The notes under the pieces: generated by a model
Told to the model about the DNA's origin: nothing
The model's database searches: none
The model's input: the letters and a program-made list of their open reading frames with translations, nothing else
Assembly: GCA_017311315.1 (NCBI GenBank)
Contig: CM029626.1
Coordinates: 26,130,645 to 26,194,644, forward strand
Direction: 5' to 3'
Source: Dendrocalamus latiflorus
Lineage: Eukaryota > Streptophyta > Magnoliopsida > Poales > Poaceae
Length of the DNA: 64,000 nucleotides
In this document: positions 35,923 to 47,051 of the stretch, one piece after another
Numbering within the stretch: position 1 is the stretch's first letter
Layout of the letters: each line of letters starts with the position of its first letter
Translations under genes and position numbers: made by a program

Positions 35923-37839
35923 GATGTGCCCATGAACAGAATCTGAATTCTAAAAGACACCCCGCTACACAGCCGACATCCAACCTCTGCGCCACCCAAA
36001 CCACTTTTCCAAAAATTATGAATGAAATATAGCAGATAGTTGTCGAAGGTCTCTACAACTTTCATATTCATGGGTTCTGCAGGAAAAATCATCTTCCTTG
36101 TCTAATCTTTCAATCTCCACTGACTGCCCGATCTCGAAAGATCAGACCGCGCAGCATCATGGAAACGCTCACAACTACTAAACTGTTCATTGGAATGAAC
36201 TGAACGACCAGAAATCCACATATTTCGCATGAAACATCCCCTAGCTTGCAGAACACAATAGACGACACAAATCGAGCGATTCACCGAAAAACTGACCTGG
36301 TTGAGAAACCGCTAAGAACCAAAGGGGAAAAATGTTGGTTACTCTTGGAGACCACAGAAAGATCCTTGGAACACCAGCGCGAAACACCCCACTGCCCTCC
36401 TTCTCCTCGTCCTTCCTCTTGCTCATCGTCCCACCTCCTTCTCTGGTTTTTCTCTTTTTACACAAATTTGCAGCCCTCACACGCATTCAGGATTCAACGG
36501 AAGAAAAAGCAAATTACATGAATCTATTAAATACTTTTGAAAATGCCGAATCAACATCTAGGGCATTACAATTAGTTTCTATTCGTGCCTCGATTTCATA
36601 TGTATCAAGTCTACAGTGCCCCTTGCAACCTGTTGTGGTGGAAAGTCTAACATCGACTCAGACGGATTTAATATGCCTAGAGAAATGAGCTACAACGCAT
36701 ATGAAGTGAATTCAGTGGGTTGAGTGGCGCTCAGTTTTGTTTCGTGCCGCAGTTTCGTACACGTGGAGTCTGTAGCACCCGTTGTGGTGGAAAGTTTAAC
36801 GCTGACTCAGACGGATTTGAAATGCTTGCCGAAATGGGCAAGGGTGCGTGTGAAGTCAATTTGCCATGTTTGGCACCCAGCTTCATTTCATGCCTCGATT
36901 TCATACGCACGGGGTTTGCTGTACCCGTTGCAACCCGTTGTGGTGGAATGTTTAACGTGGACTCAGACGGATTCGAAAATGCTTGCCAAATGAGCTACAG
37001 TGCGTATGATTCCATTTAGGGTGTTCGGCACTCAGTTTTGTTTCACACCTGGATTTCATACGCATCAAGTCTATTATACCCGTTGGGTGGAAAGTATAAC
37101 TCTGACTCGAACATAGCTGAAATGTGTTCCAAAATGTGCTACAACGTATATGATGTCAATTTCAGGCGTTTAGCGCTTGGTATTGTTTCGTGCCTGCAAA
37201 CTGTTGTGGTGAAAAGTTTAACACCGAGTCGGACTGATTCGAAATGCATGCCGAAGTGAGCAAGTGCATACGTGAAGTCCATTTGGGTTGTCGGCACTCG
37301 TTTTTGTTTTGTGCCTCCGTTCCGAACGCACTAAGTCTATTGTCCCCGATGCAACCTGCTATGGTGGAAAGTTTTACGCCGAGTCGGACTCACTCAAAAT
37401 GCATGCCGAAATGAGTTAGGGTGCATATGAAGTTTGTTCGTGGTGTTACCTCTTTGTTTGTATTCATGTGTCGATTTTGTATGCGTCGAGTCTATAGTAC
37501 CAGCAGCAACTGTTGTGGGGGAAACTTTTACGCGTACTCGGACGCATTCGTAATATGTGCCAAAATGGGCTAGGGCACAAATGATGTTAGTTCGTGGTGT
37601 TGGCACTCCGTTCAATTGGTGTCTCGATTTCATACGCTTCGTGTCTACACTACGCATTGCAACCTGTTATGGTGGAATGTTTTACGCCGACTTTGGTGGA
37701 TTCGAACTGCATGCCAAAATGAGGTAGGGCTCATACGAAGCCAATTCGTGTTGTTCGCACTCAGTCCCAATTCACGCCACAATTTCGTAAGCATCTCATC
37801 TTAGCGCTCATTACAACCTGTTGTGGTCGAAAACTGACT
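35923..37839 (+). repeat. Satellite unit 6
   Basis: A 1917-bp unit, closest to unit 5 in its first half. From about 36900 it shifts to the AACGTGGACTCAGACGG variant of monomer 3 seen in units 3, 10 and 11, which suggests unequal exchange or gene conversion between units. Confidence 0.85.
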
Positions 37840-39022
37840 CATGTGCCCATGAACAGAAACTGAATTCTAAAAGAAACCCCGCTACACAGCCGACATCCAA
37901 CCTCTGCGCCAACCAAACCACTTTTCCAAAAATTATGAATGAAATATAGCAGATAGTTGTCGAACGTCTCTACAACTTTCGTATTCATGAGTTCTGCAGG
38001 AAAAATCACCTTCCTTGTCTAATCTTTCAATCTCCATTGACTGCCCGAACTCGAAAGATCAGACCGCGCAGCATCATGGAAACACTCTCAACTACTAAAC
38101 AGTTCGTTGGAATGAAGTGAACGACCAGAAATCCACATATTTCGCATGAAAGATCCCCTAGCTTGCAGAACGCAATAGACGACACAAATCGAGCGATTCA
38201 TCGAAAAACTAACCTGCTTGAGAAACCGCTAAGAACCAAAGGGGAAAAATGTTGGTTACTCTTGGAGACCACAGAAAGATCCTTCGAACGCCAGCACGAA
38301 ACACCCCACTGCCCTCCTTCTCCTCCTCCTTCCGTTTGCTCATCTACCCACCTCCTTCTCTGGTTTTTCTCTTTTTAGACAAATTTGCAGCCCTCACACG
38401 CATTCAGGATTCAACGGAAGAAAAAGAAAATTCCATGAATCTATTAAATACTTTTGAAAATGCCGAATCAACACCTAGGGCATTACAATTAGTTTCTATT
38501 CATGCCTCGATTTCATATGTATCAAGTCTACAGTGCCCCTTGCAACGTATTGTGGTGGAAAGTATAACACCGACTCAGACGGATTTAATATGCCTAGAGA
38601 AATGAGCTACAACGCATATGAAGTGAATTCAGTGGGTTGAGTGGCGCTCAGTTTCATTTCGTGCCGCAATTTCGTACACGTGGAGTCTGTAGCACCCGTT
38701 GTGGTGGAAAGTTTAACGCTGACTCAGATGGATTTGAAATGCTTGCCGAAATGGGGAAGGGTGCGTGTGAAGTCAATTTGCGATGTTTGGCACCCAGCTT
38801 CATTTCATGCCTCGATTTCATATGCACGGGGTTTGCTGTACCCGTTGCAACCCGTTGTGGTGGAGTGTTTAACACGGACTCAGACGGATTCGAAATGCCT
38901 GCCAAATGAGCTACAGTGCACATGATTCCATTCATGGTGTTTGGCACTCAGTCTTGTTTCATACCTCGATTTGATACGCATCAAGTCTATTATACCCGTT
39001 GCGTGGAAAGTATAACTCTGAC
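37840..39022 (+). repeat. Satellite unit 7, truncated
   Basis: The unit breaks inside monomer 4 after CTCTGAC (39016-39022) and joins the leader of the Angela-like element. The 3' part of the unit is missing. The monomer variants near the break (CATTCATGGTGTTTGGCAC) match those of unit 8 and of the fragment at 61815-62436. Confidence 0.85.
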
Positions 39023-39968
39023 CGCCGTGTGTACCCGCCTTGTATAGCGTCATGGGTTCACATCGTTAGGTAGAATATGATTCTACGTCTAACTTGTTTT
39101 TGCAGAGAATGATGTGAATAGTATGGCCCTATATCTTATTGGAATGTATGAGATGTATGTGATGCATGTAACATTCGTTCATGGCCTGCGTGTCATGATT
39201 ATTTCAGCTATTGTTAGCTGTCTATATTGTATTTAACGACCTGCGTGTCAACCTTAATGCTTGAATCTATCTTTGTAATCTTCAATTTCTAGCTATTATA
39301 GGTAGTAGCCTTGTTTTGAGGTTACAAGCTTTCAAGCATGGTGGCCTAAAGGAGTGATGTGGAGGATGGAGATCGTCTACACCTACATGGAGATGGAGAT
39401 CACCATTTTTTGGGCCATACTACTTCACATTTAAATGTGTTTATCTGTGATATTATCTATCTTATTCTTATGCAATGTTTTTGTGATATGTTGCTTTGGT
39501 AGGATAGAATCCCTCATAAAATTAGGTGTTCATGCCCTTCTATATGTTGCACCAAAAGATAATGATCACCGCATGGTAGGTCTACCAAAGTAGAGTGCCA
39601 TCGGTTATCATCATTATTTGGGGTAGATGTCGGACATCTACATGCGGAAGCATTTGGTTTACTTAACAAGGTTATCAAAACAGTTTTGGACCTTGGGGCA
39701 TAGGTTGGGGCCGGGGTATATTGATGTCACCCAACAAGCAAGAGTTACATAGGGATGTGATTAGCAAGGTGTTGCTTACCCATGTCACTAGTTTTCTAGC
39801 CGTGATGCCAAAGCTCACTAGGAATTAGTGAAATGAGGATCTTGACCCACTATGTAACTTAGAGGGAGTTTTGTTGCAAAACACATAGTGGGAGTCTTTT
39901 GTTAAATAGTTTAATAAAAGATGAACATAAACATAGTGCTAAACTTTGCATATTCTTTGTTGTAGATC
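39023..39968 (+). mobile_element. Angela-like element, untranslated leader (5' LTR missing)
   Basis: These 946 bp lie between the broken satellite and the gag ATG. They resemble the long leader of BARE/Angela elements: no coding frame, and a T-rich tract ending in TTGTTGTAG just before ATCATG, a possible 3' splice site. The first 768 bp (39023-39790) recur at 62437-63204 at about 98% identity by eye. Neither a 5' LTR nor a primer binding site precedes it. Confidence 0.75.
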
Positions 39969-40988
39969 ATGTCAACTAATGCCGCATCCAGTTCTTTTAA
40001 TTTGCGATCTATTCTTGAGAAAGAAAAACTCAATGGAACGAACTTTATGGATTGGTATCACAACTTGAGAATTGTTCTCAAGCAAGAGCGCAAGGAGTAT
40101 GTCCTTGAGTCTCCTTATCCTGATGACTTGTCTGATAATGCTACTACGGCTGCACAGAGAGCTTATGAGAAGCAAACGAATGATTGCCTTGATGTGAGCT
40201 GTCTCATACTTGCCACAATGTCCTCTGAGCTTCAGAAGCAATATGAGAACACAGATGCCTACAATATCATTGTGGGGTTGCGTGGTATGTTTGAGAACCA
40301 AGCAAGGGCTGAGAGGTTCAACACTTCAAAGTTCTTGTTTGCGTGCAGGCTTGCAGAAGGGAATCCCGTCAGCCCTCATGTGATTAAGATGATTGGCTAC
40401 ATTGAGAGTCTGGAAAAGCTTGGTTTTCCCCTTAGCCAAGAGTTGGCTACTGATGTGATTCTCCAGTCGCTCCCCCCGAGCTTTGAGCCATTCATACTGA
40501 ACTATCACATGAACAACATGGATAAGACCTTGGCAGAGTTGCATGGGATGCTAAAAGCTGCCGAGGAAAGCATTAAGAAAAGCAGCAATCATGTGATGAT
40601 GATGCAGAAAGGCAAGGGCAAGCCCAATGTCAAGAAAGGCGCGGTCAAAAGAAAGTTAGCTCCCGATGAGATCTCGAGCAGTTCTAAGGCCAAGCAAGTC
40701 AAGAAGGGCGCTACTCCTAATGCAGATTGTTACTACTGTAAGCAATCAGGTCATTGGAAAAGGAACTGCCCAAAGTACTTGGAGGATCTTGAGAAGAAGA
40801 AGGGAAGTACAACTTCCTCTCCAGGTATAAATGTTATAGAGATCAATCTTGCTACTTCATCCACTGATTCTTGGGTATTTGATACCGGATCGGTTGCTCA
40901 CCTTTGCAAATCGTTGCAGGGGCTAAGAAGAAGTAGAAGTTTGAGGAGGAGCGAAGTGGATCTTCGCGTTGGCAATGGAGCAAAAGTT

Positions 40989-41198
40989 GCTGCGGTCACT
41001 GTTGGCACCATGCCATTGTCTTTACCTTCAGGATTAGTTTTGGAATTGAATAATTGTTATTGTGTTCCATCTCTTTCCAAGAACATTATTTCTGCTTCAT
41101 GTTTGCAAGCAGAAGGTTATGACTTTAGATCTGTGAACAATGGTTGTTCTCTTTATTTCAAAGATATGTTCTATTGTCATACTCCATTGGTGAATGGG
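40989..41198 (+). repeat. 210-bp direct repeat, left copy
   Basis: This element sequence from GCTGCGG to GTGAATGGG recurs at 42702-42911 with about three mismatches (TCACTG/TGGCTG near the start; TCTGTGAAC/TCTATGAAC). The two copies exactly flank the foreign insert. At 210 bp it is far longer than any transposase or integrase target duplication. Confidence 0.9.
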
Positions 41199-42701
41199 CG
41201 ATCTGCTGCAGGAAGGCGGTGCGCTCCTCAGCCGCGGCACACTTGGCTTCCGTGGCCTCGAGTTGTGCGGCCACCATGGCGCCCTCCAGCGCACGAAGTT
41301 CTTCATCCTTCGCTGCGAGAGCATCGTTTGCTTCATGAAGGCTGGCTTCCAGAGCCCTCCGCTCCCGAACACGGGCCTCGTCAAAGGACCGGCTAAGGGC
41401 AAGCGTCTGGCAAAAACAACAAGTCAGCAGGCGCCCAGCAGTACCTTGCAAGCTGAAGCGCGCTTATTTACCCTCATCTCGGAGGCCTGCAGCGCGAGTG
41501 CTAGGAGATCCCCCTCGCATGACGACAACATCTCTCGGTCAAGGCCGTTGTCGGCACGCTCTGCGGCTGCTGTGAGGACGCGAAGTATCTCCAGGCGAGG
41601 GAGGAAGTCCGCGCGAGCGAGCCCCGGCCCCAAAGTGCCAGGATTTACCGAGGCCGCGGCCACGTCAACAGCAACGGACACCTGCGGGGCACCCTACACA
41701 AGGCTTTGGACTTCGCGCATACCTCCGTTGCTCAATCCTTCGCCATGTCCGGGAGACCTCGTCTCGCCTAATGTTGGCAGAATGAGCGAGCAGATCGGAG
41801 AGAGTCTCGCGAAGTCACGAGAAGAAAGGGACTCACGCCTACCTCCTGCGCCTCTCGTCGCAGTAGGAAGCGGCGCCGTTTCGACGGCCAAGTGGGAGGC
41901 GGGCGCCTCGGTGGTCGGCGAGGAGGTCTTCTCGGCCGCGCCAGGCGCCGTAATCCCTCGACAAGGCCCCGCAACGGCGTATCGACCCCTCGCTGGCGGC
42001 GGGGACTGTGTCCGAGGGCGTTTCGCCTGCGGTGGCACAAGCGATTCTTCCGGGGCAACACCAGCTACGGTTCCCGTCGCCCCCACGGTTTCCTCTGTAG
42101 GGGGCACGCCCTCGCCGGCCGCTGTGGTTGATAGCGCACCATCAACCGTGGTTTTCTCGCCGGGAACGGTGCTCCCCCCGGGTTGGCGAGTTCCAGCTCA
42201 ACGATGGCCGCGAGCACGGGTTCGTTGGCGTCGGCAGAGGGTGCCGGGGGATCCGAGGCGGCGCGCTCCTCCGAGGCAGTGTGGCCGGGCCCACCGCCGG
42301 TCGCACGCCTCGTCTCAGCTGTGATAGTCGCCGAGGGGACTGCGCGGTCGCATACGGCAGACGGGGAACGGGCCCGGCGTTGCGAGGATAACACCCCCGT
42401 AGGGCTATCACCGTCCTGAGTGCTCGGAGTGCCGGCGGAAAGCTCCCCCGACACCGAGCGCTCGGGCACAGTAATGCCCAGAGCCTCGCATGTGCGGTTT
42501 ACCCGCCCTTGCTTAGCCGCCTTGACTGCGGCCTCGCGAGCCTGGTGCTCCTTAAGCGTGTACGGGCCGAGGAGCGCTGCAACCGTGCGCTCTGCATCTT
42601 CTAGCCGAGCCACTGCGCAGGAGATCACGTCAGTCAGGCAGAGACCAAATAGATACAATGGCACGCGTAAAACGTGCTGGGCGACTTACAAGGAGCGGAG
42701 G
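41199..42701 (-). pseudogene. Captured fragment of a gypsy-type transposon gene, introns retained
   Basis: This 1503-bp GC-rich insert in the copia integrase region is a minus-strand fragment homologous to the gene at 56736-59805. Matching segments are RLEDAERTVAALLGPYT (compare RLEDAEQAARVFLGPYT), RVNRTCEALGITVPERS (compare INRVCEALGLAVPDRA), ADFLPRLEILR (compare ADFVPPPETLR), and a coiled coil starting TLAL (compare TLVLGQ). Introns sit at matching places: 42613-42689 (GTAAGT...GCGCAG), just before the RLEDAE segment, and 41407-41471 (GTAAAT...GCCAG), just before ACGCTTG. Introns mean it arrived as DNA, not as spliced mRNA. It covers only part of the parent gene, with no start or end, and has no terminal inverted repeats. 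Confidence 0.85.
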
Positions 42702-42911
42702 GCTGCGGTGGCTGTTGGCACCATGCCATTGTCTTTACCTTCAGGATTAGTTTTGGAATTGAATAATTGTTATTGTGTTCCATCTCTTTCCAAGAACATT
42801 ATTTCTGCTTCATGTTTGCAAGCAGAAGGTTATGACTTTAGATCTATGAACAATGGTTGTTCTCTTTATTTCAAAGATATGTTCTATTGTCATACTCCAT
42901 TGGTGAATGGG
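42702..42911 (+). repeat. 210-bp direct repeat, right copy
   Basis: Second copy of the copia segment flanking the captured fragment; the element's own sequence continues from 42912 with TTATATGTTCTTAC. The duplication plus the insert add 1713 bp, a multiple of three, so the downstream pol keeps the original frame, although stops inside the insert block readthrough. Confidence 0.9.
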
Positions 42912-45661
42912 TTATATGTTCTTACTCTTGAAGAGTCACCGGTCTATAACATTAATGCAAAGAGGCAACGTTCGAATGATTTGAATCCCACGTTTATTTG
43001 GCACTGTCGCTTAGGTCACATAAATGAGAAACGCATGGAGAAGCTCCATAGAGATGGTATTCTGCACTCATTTGATTTTGAATCATTTGAGACATGCGAA
43101 TCTTGTTTACTTGGCAAGATGACAAAGGCACCTTTCACCGGTCAAGGTGAACGGGCAAGTGACTTATTGGCACTCGTACATTCTGATGTATGTGGACCAA
43201 TGAGCTCCACAGCCAAAGGTGGTTTTCAGTAGTTCATAACTTTTACTGATGACTTTAGTAGATATGGGTATATCTACCTGATGAAGCATAAGTCTGAATC
43301 CTTTGAAAAGTTCAAAGAATTCCAAAATGAAGTGCAAAATCATTTTGGCAAGACAATCAAGTTTTTACGATCTGATCGTGGAGGCGAGTATTTGAGCCAT
43401 GAGTTTGGCAATCATCTGAAGGATTGTGGAATTGTTCCACAATTGACTCCGCCAGGAACACCTCAATGGAATGGGGTATCTGAACGGAGAAATTGCACCT
43501 TATTAGATATGGTGCGCTCCATGATGAGCCAAAGTGATCTTCCGTTGTCTTTTTGGGGGTACGCTCTTGAAACAGCCGCTTTCACACTAAACAGGGTTCC
43601 ATTAAAATCAGTAGAAAAGACACCATATGAGATGTGGACAGGACAACGTCCTAGCTTGTCTTTTCTTAAGATTTGGGGATGTGAGGCTTATGTAAAACGT
43701 TTACAATCTGATAAGCTCAGTCCTAAATCTAATAAATGCTTCTTTATCGGGTATCCTAAGGAAACAAAAGGATATTACTTCTATAATCAAGGAGAAGGCA
43801 AAGTGTTTGTCGCCCGGCATAGTGTCTTCTTAGAGAAAGAGTTTCTCTCAAGAAGGGATAGTGGGAGCACGGTGCAACTTGAAGAAATTCGAGAAACACC
43901 TGAAAACGTTTCAGCTCCTACAGAACCACAACAGGATGAACAAACTGTTGAAGAACCTGTTGTGGACACACTGGCACCACGTAGGTCAGAGAGGTCACGT
44001 CGTGCACCTGAGAGGTACATGTTCTTGACTACTCAACAACGGGACATATTGTTGTTAGACAATGATGAGCCTAAGACCTATGAAGAAGCGATGGTGGGAC
44101 CAGACTCTGAGAAATGGCTTGAAGCCATGAGATCCGAAATTGAATCCATGCACAGTAATCAAGTTTGGAACTTGGTTGATCCACCTGATGGTGTTAAAAC
44201 CATTGAGTGCAAATGGATTTTCAAGATAAAGATAGACATAGATGGAAATGTTCACATCTATAAAGCGCGATTGGTGGCCAAAGGTTTCAAACAAATTCAA
44301 GGTGTTGATTATGATGAAACTTTTTCGCCCGTCGCAATGATAAAGTCTATTCGGATCATTCTAGCGATTGCTGCATATTTCGACTATGAAATATGGCAAA
44401 TGGATGTCAAAACAGCTTTCCTTAATGGAAATCTGAGTGAGGATGTGTACATGACACAACCCACGGGTTTTGTCGATCCGCAATCAGCTGGAAAGATATG
44501 CAAGCTGCAAAGATCCATTTATGGATTAAAGCAGGCATCTCGGAGTTGGAACATTCGTTTTGATGAAGTAATCAAAGGGTTTGGTTTCATCAAGAACAAA
44601 GAAGAGCCTTGTGTTTACAAAAAGGCTAGTGGGAGCGCACTCGTGTTTCTGGTCTTATATGTGGATGACATATTACTGATCGGAAATGACATTCCTATGC
44701 TCGAATCTGTTAAGTCTTCATTGAAAAATAGTTTCTCTATGAAAGACTTAGGAGAGGCGGCATATATTCTGGGCATCAAGATCTATAGGGATAGATCAAG
44801 AAGGCTAATTGGATTAAGCCAAGATACGTACATTGACAAGGTGTTGAAAAGGTTCAACATGCAGGATTCCAAGAAAGGCTTCCTACCTATGTCACATGGT
44901 ATAAATCTTAGCAAGAGTCAGTGTCCTAGTACACCTGATGAGCGGGATAAAATGAATGTGATTCCATATGCTTCGGCTATGGGATCCATTATGTATGCCA
45001 TGCTTTGTACACGTCCAGATGTCTCGTATGCTTTAAGTGCTACAAGTAGATACCAGTCAGATCCAGGTGAAAGTCACTGGATTGCCGTAAAGAACATCTT
45101 GAAGTACTTGAGAAGAACTAAAGATGTGTTGCTCGTCTATGGGGGTGAGGAAGAGCTCGTTGTGAATGGTTACACCGATGCTAGCTTCCAAACTGACAAA
45201 GATGATTTTAGATCGCAATCTGGATTTGTGTTCTGCCTGAATGGCGGTGCGGTGAGCTGGAAGAGTTCCAAGCAGGAGACGGTTGCTGATTCTACAACAG
45301 AAGCCGAGTACATAGCAGCTTCTGAAGCTGCTAAAGAGGCTGTTTGGATCAAGAAATTTGTTTCTGAGCTTGGTGTGGTGGCTAGTGCCTCCAGCCCAAT
45401 GGACCTCTACTGTGACAATAGTGGGGCCATTGCGCAAGCCAAGGAGCCTAGATCGCACCAGAAGTCCAAGCACATTCTACGGCGATTTCATCTCATCCGC
45501 GAGATTGTGGAGAGAGGCGATGTGAAGATATGCAAAGTACAAACAGATTTGAACATTGCAGATCCGTTGACAAAGCCGCTTCCCCAGCCAAAGCATGAGA
45601 CTCACACTAGGGCAATGGGTATTAGATACCTACATGGTTGACTCTAGTGCAAGTGGGAGAC

Positions 45662-47051
45662 TGTTAGTGATATGCCCTAGAGGCAACATGGAGATGTTAT
45701 ATATATCACATACTATGTTTATGATGCATTAGTTTGTTCCTTGAAATAGACATTATCATTATTGATCAATGAGTATGTGACTTATTCATGAGACTCTTAA
45801 TGTCAAAATGTTGCTATTTCTAAATGATCCCTGATTATATATCATATGAGGAACAAATATGATTCAAAGATCATCATATGTATTGATTGATGATCATGTC
45901 TCATGGATCATGGTATGGAGATACCAAATCAATAATATGGACATGTGTTAGTGAACATATGTTGGATAGACCCGCCATGAGACACTGCAGAGATTCCATG
46001 TGTCATTAGTTGGTCTCAAGTAGTGTTTATGTAGAATCCTTAGACTTGAGATCATCATGGTTCCCAACATGCGTAGTAGCCTATTTTGGGACTACTAACT
46101 ACTACTCCGTAACTGGGTAGTCATAAAAGTAGTCTTCGGGTTTGCTATGAAACATGTAGTGGGATGTGAATGATCAAGATAGAATTTGCCCCTCCTTATG
46201 GGAGAGATATCTCTGGGCCCCTCGATGTAATGGATTATGAAAGTGCATGGCCATGCCAATGTGATTGAGGAGTCAATCACAAGTTTATAATCCATCACGG
46301 AATCGAGAGAGTGATTGAGCTATTAAGAGGATGACACAGGTCTCGCCTTGGGCTTAATCTATATCGTGAGGCAAAGGGATTCGTACATGAGAACATTACA
46401 GGTTCAGCCGATATGATCTTTACGTATACTTTGGGGTTAATATGTCTTGCTAGAGGTCGCTATTAACAGGGTGACCGGAAAGGTGTTTCCGGGTCGCGAC
46501 CAAGTATACGTGAACTTACAGGGTCGCACACTTAACGGGTTGGAACACTAATTCGAATGTGATTCGGATGTGGGCTCAATTCGGATAGAGATCCGGATAG
46601 ACTCCTATTGGGCCTCGGTCCACGAGGCCCAAGTGAGGAGGTCTATATATTTGGAGGCGGGGGGGGCTGAGGGATACACACTTCTGTTCCTCCCGAGCCA
46701 AACCCTAGCCGCTCGCGAGTGCTGGTACACTCGCGATCGGCGTTCCAGCCCCGGACGTGTGGATACCGGAGGAGGCGCTGCTCGTTGCGGCGTTGATCGG
46801 AATCAACAAACTACAGATTGGATCTGCTCGTGGTGTGGTTGATCGCGTGGAGGAGACGATCTGTTCGGGACGATCGGCTACTTCCACTACTACCTCGACG
46901 TGCGTGGTTGGATCGGCTTCTCCAACTCTTCTTCCGCTGCGCTGCGCGTCTAGTGGAAACGATCTATGATCCCTCCTTTGCATGATGTCCTGGTGTGCAC
47001 GGTAGAAATTTTTATTTTCTGCTATCGTAGCCTACGCCCGTTCCTTCAACA
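45662..47051 (+). mobile_element. Angela-like 3' LTR
   Basis: A 1390-bp LTR that follows the purine tract GTGGGAGAC. It starts TGTTAGTGATATGCCCTAGA, resembling the ATATGCCCTAGAGGCAA start of WIS/BARE/Angela LTRs, and ends CCTTCAACA. A TATATAT box is at 46644-46650. It is followed at once by satellite sequence CCCCACTCCCC with no primer binding site, consistent with a 3' LTR. The first 1.09 kb recur at 60588-61679 with about 99% identity by eye. Confidence 0.85.

Larger units (their letters stand above)
25562..39022 (+). repeat. Composite satellite array, left block (units 1-7)
   Basis: Head-to-tail units of about 1915 bp, anchored at CATGTGCCC (or GATGTGCCC). Each unit starts with about 650 bp of non-repeated sequence, then carries eight complete monomers and a ninth cut short at the GTTGTGGTGGAAA core. 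In unit 4 the monomers end near 32900, 33046, 33201, 33346, 33477, 33619, 33776 and 33931, giving lengths of about 131-160 bp. Shared monomer cores are CCTCGATTTCATACGCATC, CAACCTGTTGTGGTGGAAAG and GACTCAGACGGATTCGAAATG. The monomers are clearly related but diverged within a unit, while whole units are nearly identical to each other. That is the pattern of a higher-order repeat. I do not recognise the monomer as a named grass satellite. Confidence 0.9.
39969..45641 (+). pseudogene. Angela/BARE-like copia gag-pol, interrupted
   Basis: One gag-pol frame of a Ty1/copia element of the Angela/BARE type. Gag starts with an N-terminus containing LNGTNFMDWYHNLRIVL and has a CCHC knuckle, CYYCKQSGHWKRNC (about 40731-40775). 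The protease motif is WVFDTGSVAHLC. Pol is interrupted after position 41198 by a 1503-bp foreign fragment and a 210-bp duplication. It resumes with pre-integrase (HCRLGHINEKRM, CESCLLGK), then integrase D, D and E (SDRGGEY, GTPQWNG), reverse transcriptase (QMDVKTAFLNG, YVDD at 44658-44669) and RNase H (YTDASFQTD, STTEAEY, YCDNSGA). A second lesion is TAG at 43230-43232 in the integrase core, where relatives have an aromatic residue. Downstream, 786 codons (43281-45641) are open. Apart from these two events the reading frame is preserved, so inactivation is recent. Confidence 0.9.

Noticed and set aside
26356..38947. Repeated 60-118-codon frames on both strands in the satellite units
   Set aside because: They recur once per unit because the satellite recurs, appear in several frames and both strands at once, and resemble no protein domain.
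41199..42701. Helitron or DNA transposon capture as the cause of the insert
   Set aside because: No terminal inverted repeats, no 5' TC or 3' CTRR hairpin end, and a 210-bp flanking duplication instead of the 0-9 bp expected.
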